Numbered from the stretch's first letter, positions 36,800-50,200 are shown. The stretch: 64,000 nucleotides of DNA from Glossina fuscipes (GCF_014805625.2 NW_023998422.1:9354394-9418393), one strand, 5' to 3'. The notes: a model not told the origin generated them from the sequence alone. Numbers and translations: made by a program.

Positions 36800-38317
36800 T
36801 GCATTTCCCTTAAAACGAATACGCAGCTAAATAATATATAAACGCATTTAAACAGTTAATCTACTATATATAACTATAAATGTCTTTATACAAAAATTGA
36901 ATAAATCTGATCGTTTTAGTTATGTTAGTTGGTTCGTTGATAAACAATGACAACATATTATATAGTAAATATTTATATATATATATATATACGTATGTAT
37001 ATTTAAAGGTACAGAGGGAGACACTCATTGACTTTCGCTATATGTTAAACTAAAAGATATGAATATTCAATGGTTTTGCACCACTACAACTGAACACGTA
37101 AAGAACTTGATTGTGTGTAAGGTTAAGAGCTCCACCAATTGGAGAGCGCCAAAAAGAAGGCGAGTGAGTGAATAAGTAAATGAATACAATGTTTGATTGC
37201 ATTGTATGTAAGCAAATAAAGAAATAAAACGGGTTTCACACTTTGCGTTGTAGATCAGAATGAAAAAAAAATTAAAATAAATAAATAAATACATACATAC
37301 ATATATATATATATACATACATACATAGATATGCATATGTACACGTATATATATAAATAAGTGGTTATAAGATATAATCATTTATATATATTATATATAT
37401 ATATATATATAGAGTAATGTATGGCTTAATTAATACCTAATGTAGATAAAGATTTTTGTGTTTTATATTTACATATATGCATTGAACATACGCGTTAATA
37501 TATACGTATGAACGTATAAATAAAGAAACTTATTTAACTAACATATAAAACTCACCGCTTTTCGTGCTAAGCAATTTTCATATATTACCAATATGTGTTT
37601 GTGTGTGTGTGTATAAATAGGTTCATGTTTACGTCTATTGATTATCAATTTCTTCTGTTTTTTTTTTATTTTCATACGTACTTGAGTGTACTTGTATTTC
37701 GAATAATGATGTAAAGTGCTTAGTTGTCATTTAATAGAATCTTCGTAAACGTTTGCAATGAACTGCCTGTCTATTTGTCTGTCCATTGGTCTGTAATATA
37801 TTTTGAATAAACAACGGCGGATTTCCCTTTTATAAAAAAAAAAAAAAAAATACTAAAACAACAAAAAAAAAAAAAAATCATAGAGGTGCTCACTGTCACG
37901 GTATACTGATCACAAGGGGTCGCGCAGCGCTTTTCTAACTTCTTCTCCGTCATTGCACTTGAAACTGGGAGAGAGCGATTTAATTAAATGAGAGTAATCA
38001 GCGTGTGTGGGAAAAAACCGACACTTTTTGCTCTTACCTCTGCAAAACAGTAAAAGGGATTTAAAGAAAATCACTTCATATTATAATCTGCTATCCTATC
38101 GAATTACTTTCAAAGCTGTTCCCCTTTTCCTTTCTTTATTTTCCATAAAAAATTCGAATTTATGTGTTCTTTGGATTCATACTAACATTTTAGTATTGTT
38201 CTACTTTTTCTCCCAAACTCTTTTCGCATTTGATTTTCTTATTTGTCCAGAGCGAATTGATAATAGGAAAGTCTGGAAATATAACGTAGTTTTTATTTTT
38301 TATTTTTAGACGTGTTT

Positions 38318-38740
38318 TCCGTTTGAAAAGGTGATTTTCAGTTTGATGACATGGTTGTCCGGAAGTATGATATGCATTGTCTTCTGGGGACAATGAATTT
38401 TCTTAACTGTCTACTTCCGCTTGAAAATGTGATTTTTATTTTGATAAATTGATTGTCCGGAAATATGATATACATTTGATGATATCGTTGTTCGAGAATA
38501 TGATATATAATTTCTTTTAATCGCGATCGAAAATATAATTTGCATTTCGATGACTTTTCTATTCGAATATATAGCATATGCTTTATTTTAGAATCTTTTT
38601 TTTTTAATTGTTTTTCACAATTGTTCCTCCCTTCGTTTATAAATACGATTTATATTTTGAAGATTTTTTCTTCACGTTTTCAGTTATTCATATAGATATA
38701 ATCTTTATACTTGAAAATATGGTTTGCGATGTGATGATCT
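38318..38740. repeat. Degenerate ~35-bp tandem repeat
   Basis: Units such as 'gaaatatgatatacatttga' + 'tgatatcgttgttcg' recur: 'gatgacatggttgtccg' (38344), 'gataaattgattgtccg' (38443), 'gatgatatcgttgttcg' (38478) and 'gatgacttttctattcg' (38550), each followed by an 'aatatgatat' block. Spacing is about 35-43 bases and divergence is high. Confidence 0.55.
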
Positions 38741-39063
38741 TTTAAGAAGGAATTCTGTACTATTAGTAGCCATAGGAACTGGTTCTATTAATTTTATTGC
38801 GAATAAATCTATTAATTTTAACACGAACATGCAAAGGTTGGTCCGATATTGTACAATCGCTTAGGCCTAAAAACTGCAAATCACTTATTGTATGTATTAG
38901 AAATGCATTTATTTGAAATTTCTTTACTGTATTTTTTGTTTTTTTTGTTTTTTTTTTTTAATTCTATACTTCGGGCTGAAATAACTTGTTAGGGTTGTAC
39001 ATATGCATACAAACGTGAAAAGATTGACAATGAGAGCGCTTTCGGTCGATGCTGTAGCAACTT

Positions 39064-39120
39064 GCTGTTGCCGCCGCTGCTGCTGCTGCTGCTGTTGTTG
39101 TTGTTATTGCTAATGTTGTT
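39064..39120. repeat. CTG/TTG trinucleotide run
   Basis: gccgccgctgctgctgctgc followed by TTG repeats. On the minus strand it is an 'opa'-type CAA/CAG run. No long open frame surrounds it. Confidence 0.9.
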
Positions 39121-40059
39121 GCTTTTAAGCCTTTACATAGGAGATCGCACGAGACTTACAAAATCGACCGATCACAGTTCAAAAAGCCAAGTTAACTAAA
39201 ATCTCTTCTGTTGCGCGATGACGTTATAAACGATCGGTTGATTTAGTTGGTAGCACGCTTGCTCGCTTGTTTTTTTGTTCGCTCGTTCATTTATACAAAA
39301 CGATCGGCTATGAACGCTATGTGTTAGTTTTGTGTTTTTTTTTTTTTTGCTTTTTCGGATGTTTCCCTTAAAAAAAGAATTAAAAAAAAAAAAAGTTCAG
39401 TTCAGCGAAACCTTCACTGGCTTAATAAACAAACGGCATTTTAACGGCGGTTTGATAGTAAACTTAAGTTAACATACGGTTGTGTGTACTTTCCCAAGAT
39501 TGCATGTACTTGCACTCTCAGCTCTAACGAGCCGTTTTTCTTTTCTTTTTTTTTTGTTTTTTTTTTTTTGATTTTTAGCTTGACTGGCTGACTGACTGTT
39601 GTGCCACAAAGGCATGTAAATTGCGAAGCCCTTGATTTTAAGTACCAGATACGTTTATTACGTTCTTTTAAAAGACGTTCCGCAATTTTAAACGCGTTCC
39701 TTTTTTTTTTTTTTTTTTTGTTATATCAATTCAACGGTGTACCTCCCAAATTGTGAAAACGATTACGAGGCAATGTAATACAAATGAATTTTATAATAAT
39801 AACAACGACAACAACAACAATAGCAGCAAGTGTTAATATTTACATTCAATACAAGTGTAAACGAAGCAATAAAATATATCGATGTGTGTGATTATATATT
39901 CTGAGATGATGAAGTGAAATGTTAAAGAGCAAATTTTTCCAAAAATGAAGAAAAATAATAAATAAAATAAATAAATAAAGTGTTCGATTTTACTTGTATA
40001 GGTGTAACACATGCATATGTATATATATATTTATATACCTGTATACCTGTATATATATC

Positions 40060-40092
<33 letters not shown>

Positions 40093-40895
40093 AAAATTTA
40101 CATAACGTTTCTTACGAAATCTTGCAAGATTTTTTTCATTGCTTCAATCCCGTTCAAACGTTATAGTTAATACATTAGGTAGTCTAAAAAATATTAAGCT
40201 TTTATATTTAATTTTTACAAAATTTTTTGATATCTATTTCATTAGCTTCTCTCATATATATTTGGAATATTTAAGACACTCGTACACTTATAGGCTTAAT
40301 ACTTTTTAATCTGCCGTGGTGTATATAAACTTTATACCAATACAGAAACGTCAAATGATCTAAATAATATACAGAACAAGTTTTTTGTTTTTGCTTTTTC
40401 TTATTGCGTATTGCCGCCCCCTAAAAAAACAAAAAAAAATCCCCCATTAAGCTACGTTAAGATCTTCAACTGCATTTTATGGATTTTTGTTTATTTATAA
40501 TTCGTCATCTTTGGATTTTTATGTATAAAACTTCTATAAACAATAAACATGGACGTACGTACGCTCGTATGTGTTTATATATATACATATACATATATCT
40601 ATATATATGTATATATGTGTATGAAAAAAGTGTTTAGTTGATTTGCTTATATATACGTGAATATGTACGTATTAAAAGCTTGTGTTAATACATTTGTGAC
40701 GAGAGAAATCTAACGGAAAAATGCAACATTGAACAAAATGCTTTTGATGGCCCTAGTATCTCAAATACCAACTCAATTACAGAAAATACTGAAACAACAG
40801 CAATCACCTTTAGAAACGCAAACAACGCAACAACAAGAAAAACAGCAACTAAAGCAAAAGCAAAAATCTAAACCTCGTCGTTGTCTTGAAGCTTT

Positions 40896-40917
40896 TTATT
40901 ATTATTATTATTACTAC

Positions 40918-40951
<34 letters not shown>

Positions 40952-40975
40952 GTTGTTGTTGTTGCTGTCACTGCG
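40896..40975. repeat. (TTA)n / (TTG)n trinucleotide run
   Basis: About 20 TTA units with two C interruptions, then TTG units. Confidence 0.95.
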
Positions 40976-41475
40976 GCCACCATTCATACCGTTGCGAAGT
41001 CATCGCCGTCATTATCATTATACTCATTATTGTTAACAACAACAACAACAATAACAACAACAACAGCAACTATAATAATAACAAAAACGACAACAAAGCA
41101 AATACATCGGCCAAAACAGCAGCAAAAATATCAACAACAACGATAACGGCTACGTAAAATGGAACCCTCATATGATCACGAACATCCACATCATCATCAT
41201 CATCAACATCAACAGCAACAGCAACTACTAACAAATTACAAGTAATACAATATTTACATTTTTCCCATGCTAGAGGTTTTTTTTTTTTTTGTTTTTTTTC
41301 TATTTTGTTTTATGATTTTTTGTTATTTTTGCCATAGTTTTACTATTGCGACGGCGGTGGCGGTAGTGATGTTGGTGGTGGTGGTAGTTTGGTTTCGCGA
41401 CGGCAGCAATAGCGGCGGTAGTGTATAGAATTGTTGTTTGTATTATTGTTGCCGTTGCTTGCTAGTGGTTGTTGC

Positions 41476-41506
<31 letters not shown>

Positions 41507-42999
41507 CCTATATATATATTTTTTTTTTTTTTGCAGTTTAATTATATCCAACTGAAGCGTAGATCCATATCTTTAAGATAATAACCATAATAAATAGAAG
41601 TGTATCTGTCTTGCAACAGTGTGCATATATTCACATGTGTACATATGAAATGCATAACGAAAGAGAGAGAGAGAGAGTGAAAAAGAGGTAGATAGAATGT
41701 ATATGTATATCGTGCGGTATGTACGTAGGTAAAGTTATATACTTATGAGTATATTCGTTGCATTTTATGCATTATTTTGCAATTTTCAGTTTTGTGTGTG
41801 AGATGCGTGTTATTCTAAATGATGTAAATTTTCGGTTAACGTAGCCACAAAAGCTAATAGCGTACAAAAGAAAAACGAACGGTAAATTAGATTTACAGTT
41901 GAGATCCTCCTCTGCTCAAAATAAAGAATACATATTTTTTCATTTAGTTGCTTTCAACTAACTCTCGGATATTTGTCGTCTTAAAGCGTTTCTTGTCCCT
42001 TCGTATAGTCCGTTCGTAAAGCCGTTCGGACATTACAGTCACTCCATTTCTAATTTTCTTCCTACTTTCCCAGTACATCGGTCTGATCATTTCTTCCTTT
42101 GTTCATGATCCTCTATGGAATGAAAAAGTCGTAGTGTTTTTCTTAAGGTGACAATCACCATAAAGGGGAATACTATTCTGTTTCTTGTGGCCGCGTTAAG
42201 GAAACCTTTGTTGCCGTTTGCGTTTTGAAGTTTGAATAACATCTGAGTCAAGCTTGATGTTACCCCTTGCCGGCAAGTCAAGAAAATGGTCGGTGAAAGT
42301 AGAGTAAGGTGTTAGTGTATCATTTAAAAGTTTTCATCTCTCATTTTTCAGAAATATTCTCTGAAAAGCCCAAAGGAAACAATTATTGAACTGCACTGCC
42401 ACATCGCTGCACATTTCTCTTATATGTTTTTTATTAAAAATTTTGAATGAAGTAAAAGACAAATGTTATAGAATTTAACTGCACGTTAGTTGTTTTTTTT
42501 TTTTTTTGCCAATTGATTTTGAAATCGGAAGTAATTCTTGCGAGACAACTGTGTTATACTTTTTTTTTTCAATCTGTATCCAGTCATGGCTTCATGAATA
42601 CAGTACATGACGTACTTTGGTGATTGAAATTTACTAAGAAAGCGGAAGAATATTTTGAAAAAAAAAAAAAAAAAATCCCCATAATATCAGACGCTATAAC
42701 CGAATTACTAAGTTGTGTGAGAGTTTTGAGAGGGAGCGATTTATTGGCAGATCATAGATCATATCAACATGTCCGACCAGTTGGCACAAACGAAAATACA
42801 AAAACATTCGTCCGAGAGGCCAAGTAAATTTACTATCCGTCTGTACGGATGGTATTAATATTTTACGCTTGAATTGCTTATGTATTCATGCTTATCTGGC
42901 TGAATAGGAAATTTAAAAGAAGCCAAAAATGAATGTGGCCTAATTTATATCCCATAGCGTAGATTCGTTAAAAGGCCCGAACAATTTTCATTCAATATC

Positions 43000-43390
43000 A
43001 CTCAAATATCAAACCCTGGATTTCCTTTTTAAGGGTTTTTCTAACAATTTTTCCAATTTCTGGTCTCATGTGGAAACATTCTTTAAATTCTTTTGATTAT
43101 AAAAAAATTTAAAAAAATTAGATATATTTAATTGTTCACTTTTGTCGGCCTGTTTTATCGTCTGTCCGTCCGTCCATGGGGTTCATTACAGTCCTGGTTG
43201 CAAAAGTAAAAAAATTTCACCTTCAAGTACATGTCCAGTAAATCCACAAAAGAAAAATATTCAGCCACACCCACGAAATATTATGAAGTAATGAAATTTC
43301 ATCTCTCTTTAAAATATATATATATTGCGTATATCGGAGATTCGGCCACAGACGAATACAATTTCCTTACTTTTTGACATTGATATTATC
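43000..43390 (+). mobile_element. mini-me-like repeat copy
   Basis: It contains 'tcgtctgtccgtccgtccat' (GTCY tract), 'ggttgcaaaagtaaa', 'tcagccacacccacgaaata', (TA)n and 'cggccacagacgaatacaat...cttac', the shared 3' end of the family. Boundaries are approximate. Confidence 0.5.
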
Positions 43391-44784
43391 AAGTTCACGA
43401 AACAAGATCATTTTCGAATTCAAAGTATGGACTCGATCTAATTGATAATAGAAACAGTCATTACGTGCATACCTCCTTTCTACAGCAATTTCTTCGAATT
43501 TAATCAATTCTACAATTGTTTATTATTCCCATGCTTTGATTGTTTGTGGACGAACTTGAAATTTTATGCTAATCATAAATGCATAAACACAGCCAATGAC
43601 ACCCTCTCTAGCACTCATTTCATCATGAGAGTAAACACAAACATTTATTAAAAGTTAAAAAGAAATTGTTATTTGCAAATATAGTATCTTCATAGGGCAA
43701 ATACGATTCCGAAACCCAAGGTATTAATATTTTTTTTGATATAGGATCAGCATAAGGATCAGCAGCCTATTTAATGTAGATTTAAAAAAAAAACTATTAA
43801 TTATTTCAAAAGAAAAGCAATCACAATTGAAGCGTATTTGCCTGATCAATAATCTTTGCCGAAACGCCATAGACGCACAGATGAAGATCCGAAACTTTTC
43901 GTGATCGAGATGGTTTTGTTTTTCATTTTGTTAGCAGTGTTTTGGAAACAAGAAGTTACAGGAATGTCGTTGTTTTTAGAGCTTACAGGCGTGTATGTGG
44001 AGAGATCGCAAGCATTTTCAATTCTCGGCTTCTTAATCGATCAAGAAATGTGAGCTCGAAATTTCAGCCACTTATCTTCATTGTTGCGTCTGCCGCTATT
44101 CCATAAAAATATAGTTGTCTCGAAAACCTAAGACCAGGTAGAGAAAAATTCTTTAAAGATAAAGTTAAAGTCGTTTTCATATAACTAAAAAAATCAACAA
44201 TAATTTTCGAGTTTTACGCGCCCTATGGCCGTTTTTATCAGGAAGCCAAAAATTAATCCGCATAGTTCCAGGGTAAAAGTGATCCCACAGCTATAAAAAC
44301 AAGGGTTTCCTTGTGTCAGAATTGCCATGGACCGTACAACCGTTCATCATAGGTTTTAATAAATATAAGCTGTGAACCGACAAGCAATTGAACCATAAGA
44401 GAAACGCTTGATTTAAAAATTGCGTTCAATTGTTGACTGATTTCAGAACTCTATACGATAAGCAATGGCAAATTTTTCGCTGGTAGTTGTAAGTAATGCG
44501 TTGTTTAATTATACACTTAAAAAGTTTTGATATTAGTTTCGATATTAGTTGAATGTGTCAGTCGGTCATGCACTTGGTTTACAAACTAGCTGGCGTGACG
44601 CTACAAACTGTTCACCTTACGATAGATTGATAAGAGAGTAGATCCTCAGACACTTGTATGAATGCATTAAAAGCCCAAAATGAAGGCATGAAAGTTGTTA
44701 GCGTGCAAATGATAAAGAATTTTTTTTTTTTTTACTGATCGAGAAAGACGAAGAAAGAGAAGGAGAAGTAGTGGACTTATCTTC

Positions 44785-45340
44785 TCATACCCAGCACTGA
44801 AGGACGCGAGTATACTCCCGGAAGAAAGCTTCAGACACCCTGTCAAGTATATATATTGTTGAGCAGCGTGAAATTACGAATTAATTAAGCCATGTCTGTC
44901 CGTCTGCGTGTTGTATGGTATTTATTGTTGCCACTCCCCTGGTCGCAAAAATAAACGCATCGACTTTAAATTCGGAAGTTTTTGTAAACAAATTGGTACT
45001 GAAAATAGGCCAAATTGGTCGGAGCAGATGGCCGCAGTGGAGTATAAACTGAACGCAACTCCATTTTTCTTAACAAAAATTTGTGTGTTTTTGCTCGTTA
45101 CTCAGAAATTGTAAAAGATAGAAGGTCGAAATTTTCCATATCTGCTTTACGAAACTCTCGACTCTTTACATGCATGGACTTATTTATCATAAAGCAAACA
45201 AGATGGAATGTTCCTATCAAATGAAGATATATTATCTGCCTAAAAATGGGTTAATTCTAAAATGAATATGGTAGAGACCACCACCTAGTGGATCAACTTT
45301 TTCTTAATAATACCAGCGATATAGGTATCAAATAAAAGAA
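44785..45340 (+). mobile_element. mini-me-like repeat copy (long)
   Basis: 'tcatacccagcactgaagga', 'ggaagaaagcttcagacacc', 'gtatatatattgttgagca', 'catgtctgtccgtctgcgtg' and 'ggtcgcaaaaataaacgc', then a 3' part 'atgaagatatattatctgcc' and 'cctagtggatcaactttttc', which also occurs at 63930-63985. It is non-coding. Confidence 0.6.
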
Positions 45341-45450
45341 CTTGGAGAGTAGAATGTAAAACGCTTTGTGGTGGATATGCGAGATTCGGCTCCCGTTAAA
45401 TACAAGTTTGTTGTTTCCAATAATATGTTTAATCAGTAATATATCTGGTC

Positions 45451-45471
45451 AAGAGAAGAGAAAGAGAGGGA

Positions 45472-45546
<75 letters not shown>

Positions 45547-45550
45547 AGAG
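45451..45550. repeat. (GA)n microsatellite
   Basis: Nearly pure GA run of about 100 bases. It gives spurious RE/SL-repeat open frames on both strands. Confidence 0.97.
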
Positions 45551-46914
45551 ATATGCAGACAATAACGTTTTTGTGAGTATATCATTACAGAAAATAAGAA
45601 GAATTTGGAATTCAAAGCCCTCGGCAAATCCCCGCAATATCGCACAAATATATACGTGAAACATAAGTCTTCTAGGGTAAAACGTAGGTACGAGGGGTAT
45701 GGGATCTAACGAATGATGTATGAATGTTGTCTACTTATTACTGATGAACTTTGCAATATTAAGAAAATATGAAACATTAAGACCACAAGTAAATTCTCCA
45801 TATCTCATTTCGATTTTATTCAGAAATCTAAGAAACTTTATGTATTTGGGGTTAGCTTAAGGCTTACATGGTATGTTCTTGAATTACTTCATTTTGCGTT
45901 AGAAAATTCAAGCAAGAAAGCTAAAATTTGTCGCGCAAACTTTTAGGCAACAGAAGAACCATTTTAAGCGATACGAGTAAAAGCAAAATCAGAGAGCTAA
46001 GTTCAAGGCCCGACTTTTAATTTAATGATGAAAACGAATTTGTTTATCATTTATTCTTTAAAATTTCATAGCAAGAACGGGGCTCAACTTGGATGAAGAA
46101 GAAAAGCATTCAGGGTTAATGTCCCTTACGAGATCTGTGAGAACAATTTTTTTTCTACTAACGAAAATTTTGTGATATCTTTCTGGAGGATAACTTGAGT
46201 ACCCTAATTTCTCGGCATCTAAACATGAACGTGTTTCGCCTGACCTGAGTCTTAAAGCGCAAAAGCGTTTGCATCCATTTCTACCAGGAATGTGCCCTAC
46301 TATGTCGCCACGATCTGCTCTATAATAAGGACAAATATTTACGTCAAATACTTGCAAGATTTATATAACTAAAAGAAATCAGTGCAAGCGCGGTAGTTAA
46401 TTAAATGTCAAACAGCCGCCAATTAGCGAACGTTTCTTCTTGCAATTGCGAAAGTAACCAGTCAGCCGGGTTTCAAGATTCCTGTCAAGCCAATATAATA
46501 TTCTGATCTCTCTTTTGATTGATAAGGCCCTGGCATTTCACTAATGATTCATAAATTTTTTTTTCTGCAACATTCTTCAATCATATTTGTATATATTTAT
46601 ATATGTATGTACAAAGTTAGTTAGTTTTACCTCAACCACGACAGACTGATTAGACTGAATTCTACATAAATTACGTTGAGTATTACAATAATCTTGATGT
46701 CACACACAAATATATGCCATCCTGTGTGCGTGCTTACATTTTTATTTAGAAATAAGGAAAAAAGTTATATTAGTATGTCTACAAGTTTTTCATATCCATG
46801 GCTGAAACGAGGAAAGTCATATATTAGATATGTAAATATGAAACCGGAATTTAGCGATAGATTGCCCTAACATCGTAAGTTGAGGACATACACGTATGAA
46901 GTTGTGTTTTTTTT

Positions 46915-47450
46915 TTTCTATAGCTTGGACATCTGGCAATCACAAGCAGTTGTAATGCCAAACCGAACTTTGTGGCTAGGCAAAGAGCATTCATCGACAG
47001 CATGTTTTTTTTTTTTTGCTCGAATGACAGTAAGTGGATTTATGTTGAGAATTACCAAGATGCAAAAGTTCAATGACGATATTAGTTATTCAGTGGGACT
47101 AGAAAAATTGCGGTTTGTCATTAGCTATTAAAGTTCTACCAAACGATACCAACTGTGAGCAGTCGTTTTGAAGCATTCGCTGGTCAGAAAACAAGTGAAA
47201 TATCAAAACAGGCAACACAAGGTCGTTTTTTTATATGATATCCGTCCGTCCTTCATATACCATTCAACTGGAAAATACTAGCCCATGCGTCTTGCTCACC
47301 ACACTCGAATGTTTCCGATTAGTGCTTGTTTGCGGCGATGGGACACCCACTTGCTGAACAGTGGTTCCTTTCCTGCGAAGTGTGCCAGAATGGCTCGTAT
47401 TTTCTACACGCAAATCACGGTTTCGTATGAACTTATTTGGTAAGTTGCCA
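46915..47450 (+). pseudogene. Second mariner transposase fossil
   Basis: In different frames it reads NDSKWIYVENYQDAK (near 47025; the D.KWI block of the first catalytic Asp) and, near 47310-47375, HSNVSD, a stop, then CLFAAMGHPLAEQWFLSCE. The latter matches the mariner 'SPD.APSD' block followed by 'F..M.HALAEQ.F.SYE'. A degraded inter-domain part lies near 47110-47210. Inactive. Confidence 0.65.
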
Positions 47451-47769
47451 AAATAGAGGACTTCGCCAGTAAATAGTCGGGGGCCATATTTTCCCGTATA
47501 CTTGGGTAGATAACGTAAGTAAATAAGACAAATCTTTGGTAGCCATAATCTTTACCTTATTACATTTAACTTCTTTATAGTATATTTTACAAAAGAACGA
47601 AAAACGCACTATGGGATCATTTATAGCGTATGTGCGGAAATTTCCATCAATAAATCTGTTGTAGTTTATGAGTAATGAGCAAAAAATTTTGCAATTTTTT
47701 TTTCCTTTTGAAAACACCTGTGGTGTTACGCTGCTTACTTTGCACTGCAAGACTTCTCTCCAAGCGATT

Positions 47770-48005
47770 TTTATTGCTTTCCGAAGTTTTTGGCAAATTT
47801 AAATCGGATGACTTCATTCCCCCGACCGGGGGAAAGTTTATTTCAGAGTAACCTACTGAAGAATAGATAGAAGGACAGAGACACACAGATCGACTCGGAG
47901 GTTAATTCTGATGAAAAATATATATATATATATATATATTCTTATTGGATCTCTGAAGCTTTCTTAAGGATGTTGTTAAGAATCTTTTGATGCCGGGTAT
48001 AAAGG
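47770..48005 (-). mobile_element. mini-me-like repeat, reverse orientation
   Basis: 'gatagaaggacagagacaca', 'ggttaattctgatgaaaaat', (TA)n, 'tggatctctgaagctttctt' and 'gatgccgggtataaa' are the reverse order of the forward copies. Just before lies an inverted repeat, tcccccgaccggggga. Confidence 0.55.
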
Positions 48006-48247
48006 AAGACATGGACGATGAGTGATGAGTTGATTAGGTAAACGGTTCACAATCGCTCACTGCACTAGAAATGCGAATGACAAGCAGATAAGCAAAGAAA
48101 AATGAAAAGAGTAACACAGTACTTAGCTAATAGTAGGGTAGCTTTCTCGCGAGAAGATTACGTCGAAAGTTGAGAATTAACAACTGCTTGGCGTAAAGCT
48201 CTTTGCGAAAACTCATCCTCTTAATAGAATTTGTACTTGTAAATTTT

Positions 48248-48545
48248 TATACCTTACACCACGTGGTATATCCGGTAGAGAATGTGTAGTTCCATCTTTT
48301 ATTATGCGGATCAGAATCACTTTCTGAATTGACGCAAGTTTAATTGTGGGTCTGTCCACGTCTCCGTCCGAAGTTTGTCCACGTATTTGTGTTCAATCAA
48401 AAGGTCGCAAATTGTTGAAATATCTCGATGAAATTCGAGTCACCGTCGTGTTTTGGTCTAACGACGAACATCATTGAAAACATTTCGGATCGAACTCTTT
48501 TCAGTCGCTTTCCGCGTTATGACTAATTATATAAAGCGCGTCATG
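48248..48545 (-). repeat. Interspersed repeat, 'GTCCGATC' family, reverse
   Basis: It starts with the palindrome-bearing 'ttacaccacgtggtatatcc', then 'gatcagaatcactttctgaa', 'gtccacgtctccgtccgaag', 'atatctcgatgaaattcgag' and 'acatttcggatcgaactctt'. Confidence 0.55.
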
Positions 48546-49459
48546 TGAGCTAATTAATAATTGATTGTCGCATAGTAAATTGTTTTAATTTGTTGTTGCA
48601 TTAAGTATTGAAGTATTGAAGTATTGATTGGATGCCCGATTTACGTAACATAAATAAAATAATTGAAATCATTTTGTCAATCACAAACAACATTTTAAAT
48701 ATTTGATAAGGAAATCTTAAGAAATAAATATATAAATCCCTTATGAGTACGAATTGCTTGAGTTCTTCTGCCCGTCTGTTAAGCTTTGCTTTATCCATTC
48801 ATTTTTTTTCGGTATTTATTCATCTTAAATGTTGCCTTTATGTTTGTTCGTGTGCTTATTATCTCCGAATTGTGTGTGGCATGTTTGTGTGCTCGATTCA
48901 GTTGTGGCATTGTCCTTTAATTGGTTGCTCGAATCATAAAACGACAGGAATGGATGCTGGATTTCGCCAAAAGCAAACATTATGAAAATTTAATTTTGTT
49001 TCAGTTACCAAAACATTTTTATTTTTTTTGTTAACGACCTTAATTTTAGTTTAAAGTAAAAATAAGTTTTTTCTCTTTTTTTTCATAAATTTCTCAGAAA
49101 ATTCTTATGTTTATTCAACTGATGCTCTTTATACGTCTCTGACTGTATATCCGTTTCATATACCTTAAATCTGTGAGACGAGGACTCAATGAACGAGTGA
49201 TACTGATTCATTTCCGAATCATGCCGTTCCTTTAAGCGATCGCGACCGGTACTAATACCCATGGTCTGTTCCTTCTGCTCGTTCGTTTGCTTAGTTAATC
49301 GTCAAAACCCTCATCCAGGTGTCAGTTCTTATGCTGAACAGTTTATTGTTTAGCTCAAAACTTCTTATGATCTAAAAATTTTTTTTTCTAAAATGTTCAT
49401 TTGGTAAATGCCATCAATCAACGTTTAAGCAACTGTTTTACATTTATTTCTGCATATGT

Positions 49460-50200
49460 TTTTTTTATTTTTTTTCCTTTTTTTATATCCATGTCCGAGT
49501 ATAAAGGGAGTATTCATTTGGTCAAAAAGGTTTGAAAGGCCCAGACGGGAGGTTAAGGCATCCCGCAAATTATATATCTTCCTGATCAGCATCAAATTCT
49601 GAAGTGACTTCAGCTTGTCCGTCTGTCTGTCAGTCAGTGAAGTGTTTTTTGGTCGCAAAAGTGAAGCTGTCAACTTCAATTTTGACAGAACCATTTAGAA
49701 GTTCTTGTACAGAGGTTGGAGTTGGCCGATGGCAAATCGTCTGAAGGACGCTCCTACAGTACTACGTAAGCTGAGGACATCTCTATTTTTCAAAAGGAAT
49801 AAAAAATTGGTGCTTTGCTCATTACTCAGAAACTACAACCGAAAAACCTTCGAAATTTTAGCCGTATATTCGATGGGGGTTGCCGCAGTCTTTCTGTAAA
49901 ATACTGTTCCGTTTGCCCAACAGCGTAGCATTTGTCGTAAACATTCCCCCGTTCGCAGAAATGACGATATCGCCTACAAACTTGTATAAGAATTTGAAAA
50001 GGACCCAACAAACACTTCTACAACACGCCCACATATTCACAAAATCCAACACACACATCATACAAAATTCTGAAAATTGAAAAAATCAACCCCGCCCGTC
50101 GAATATTATAGAGTATGAAAACTTAATTCTTTCTCCTTTTTTCAGGGTCAAGGTTATGGATGCAAAAGATTCCGTCGCGACCGAATATAATTTTCTTACT
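49460..50200 (+). mobile_element. mini-me-like repeat copy (long)
   Basis: 'tatatccatgtccgagtata', 'gatcagcatcaaattctgaa', 'cagcttgtccgtctgtctgt', 'ggtcgcaaaagtgaagct', 'aaatcaaccccgcccgtcga' and a 3' end 'gcgaccgaatataattttct' + 'tacttg', which also ends the copies at 43000 and 53320. Confidence 0.6.

Larger units (their letters stand above)
36211..42300. other. Microsatellite-rich, transposon-poor block; no gene seen
   Basis: It contains poly-A (36773-36799), (TA)n tracts (36975-36991, 37385-37411, 40061-40085, 41480-41506), a CTG/TTG run (39064-39120), (TTA)n/(TTG)n (40896-40975) and a CAT/CAA run near 41190-41225. None of the SINE, mini-me-like or mariner blocks was seen here. Open frames at 40729-41157 are repeat-driven. 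It could be an untranslated or regulatory region of a gene outside the window. Confidence 0.45.

Noticed and set aside
40729..41157. Open frame with a Gln/Lys-rich start and a long Tyr run
   Set aside because: The length comes from (TTA)n, (TTG)n and CAA repeats. All three frames stay open in such sequence, and no domain or splice support was seen.
45366..45664. Arg-Glu and Ser-Leu repeat proteins on both strands
   Set aside because: They are translations of the (GA)n microsatellite.
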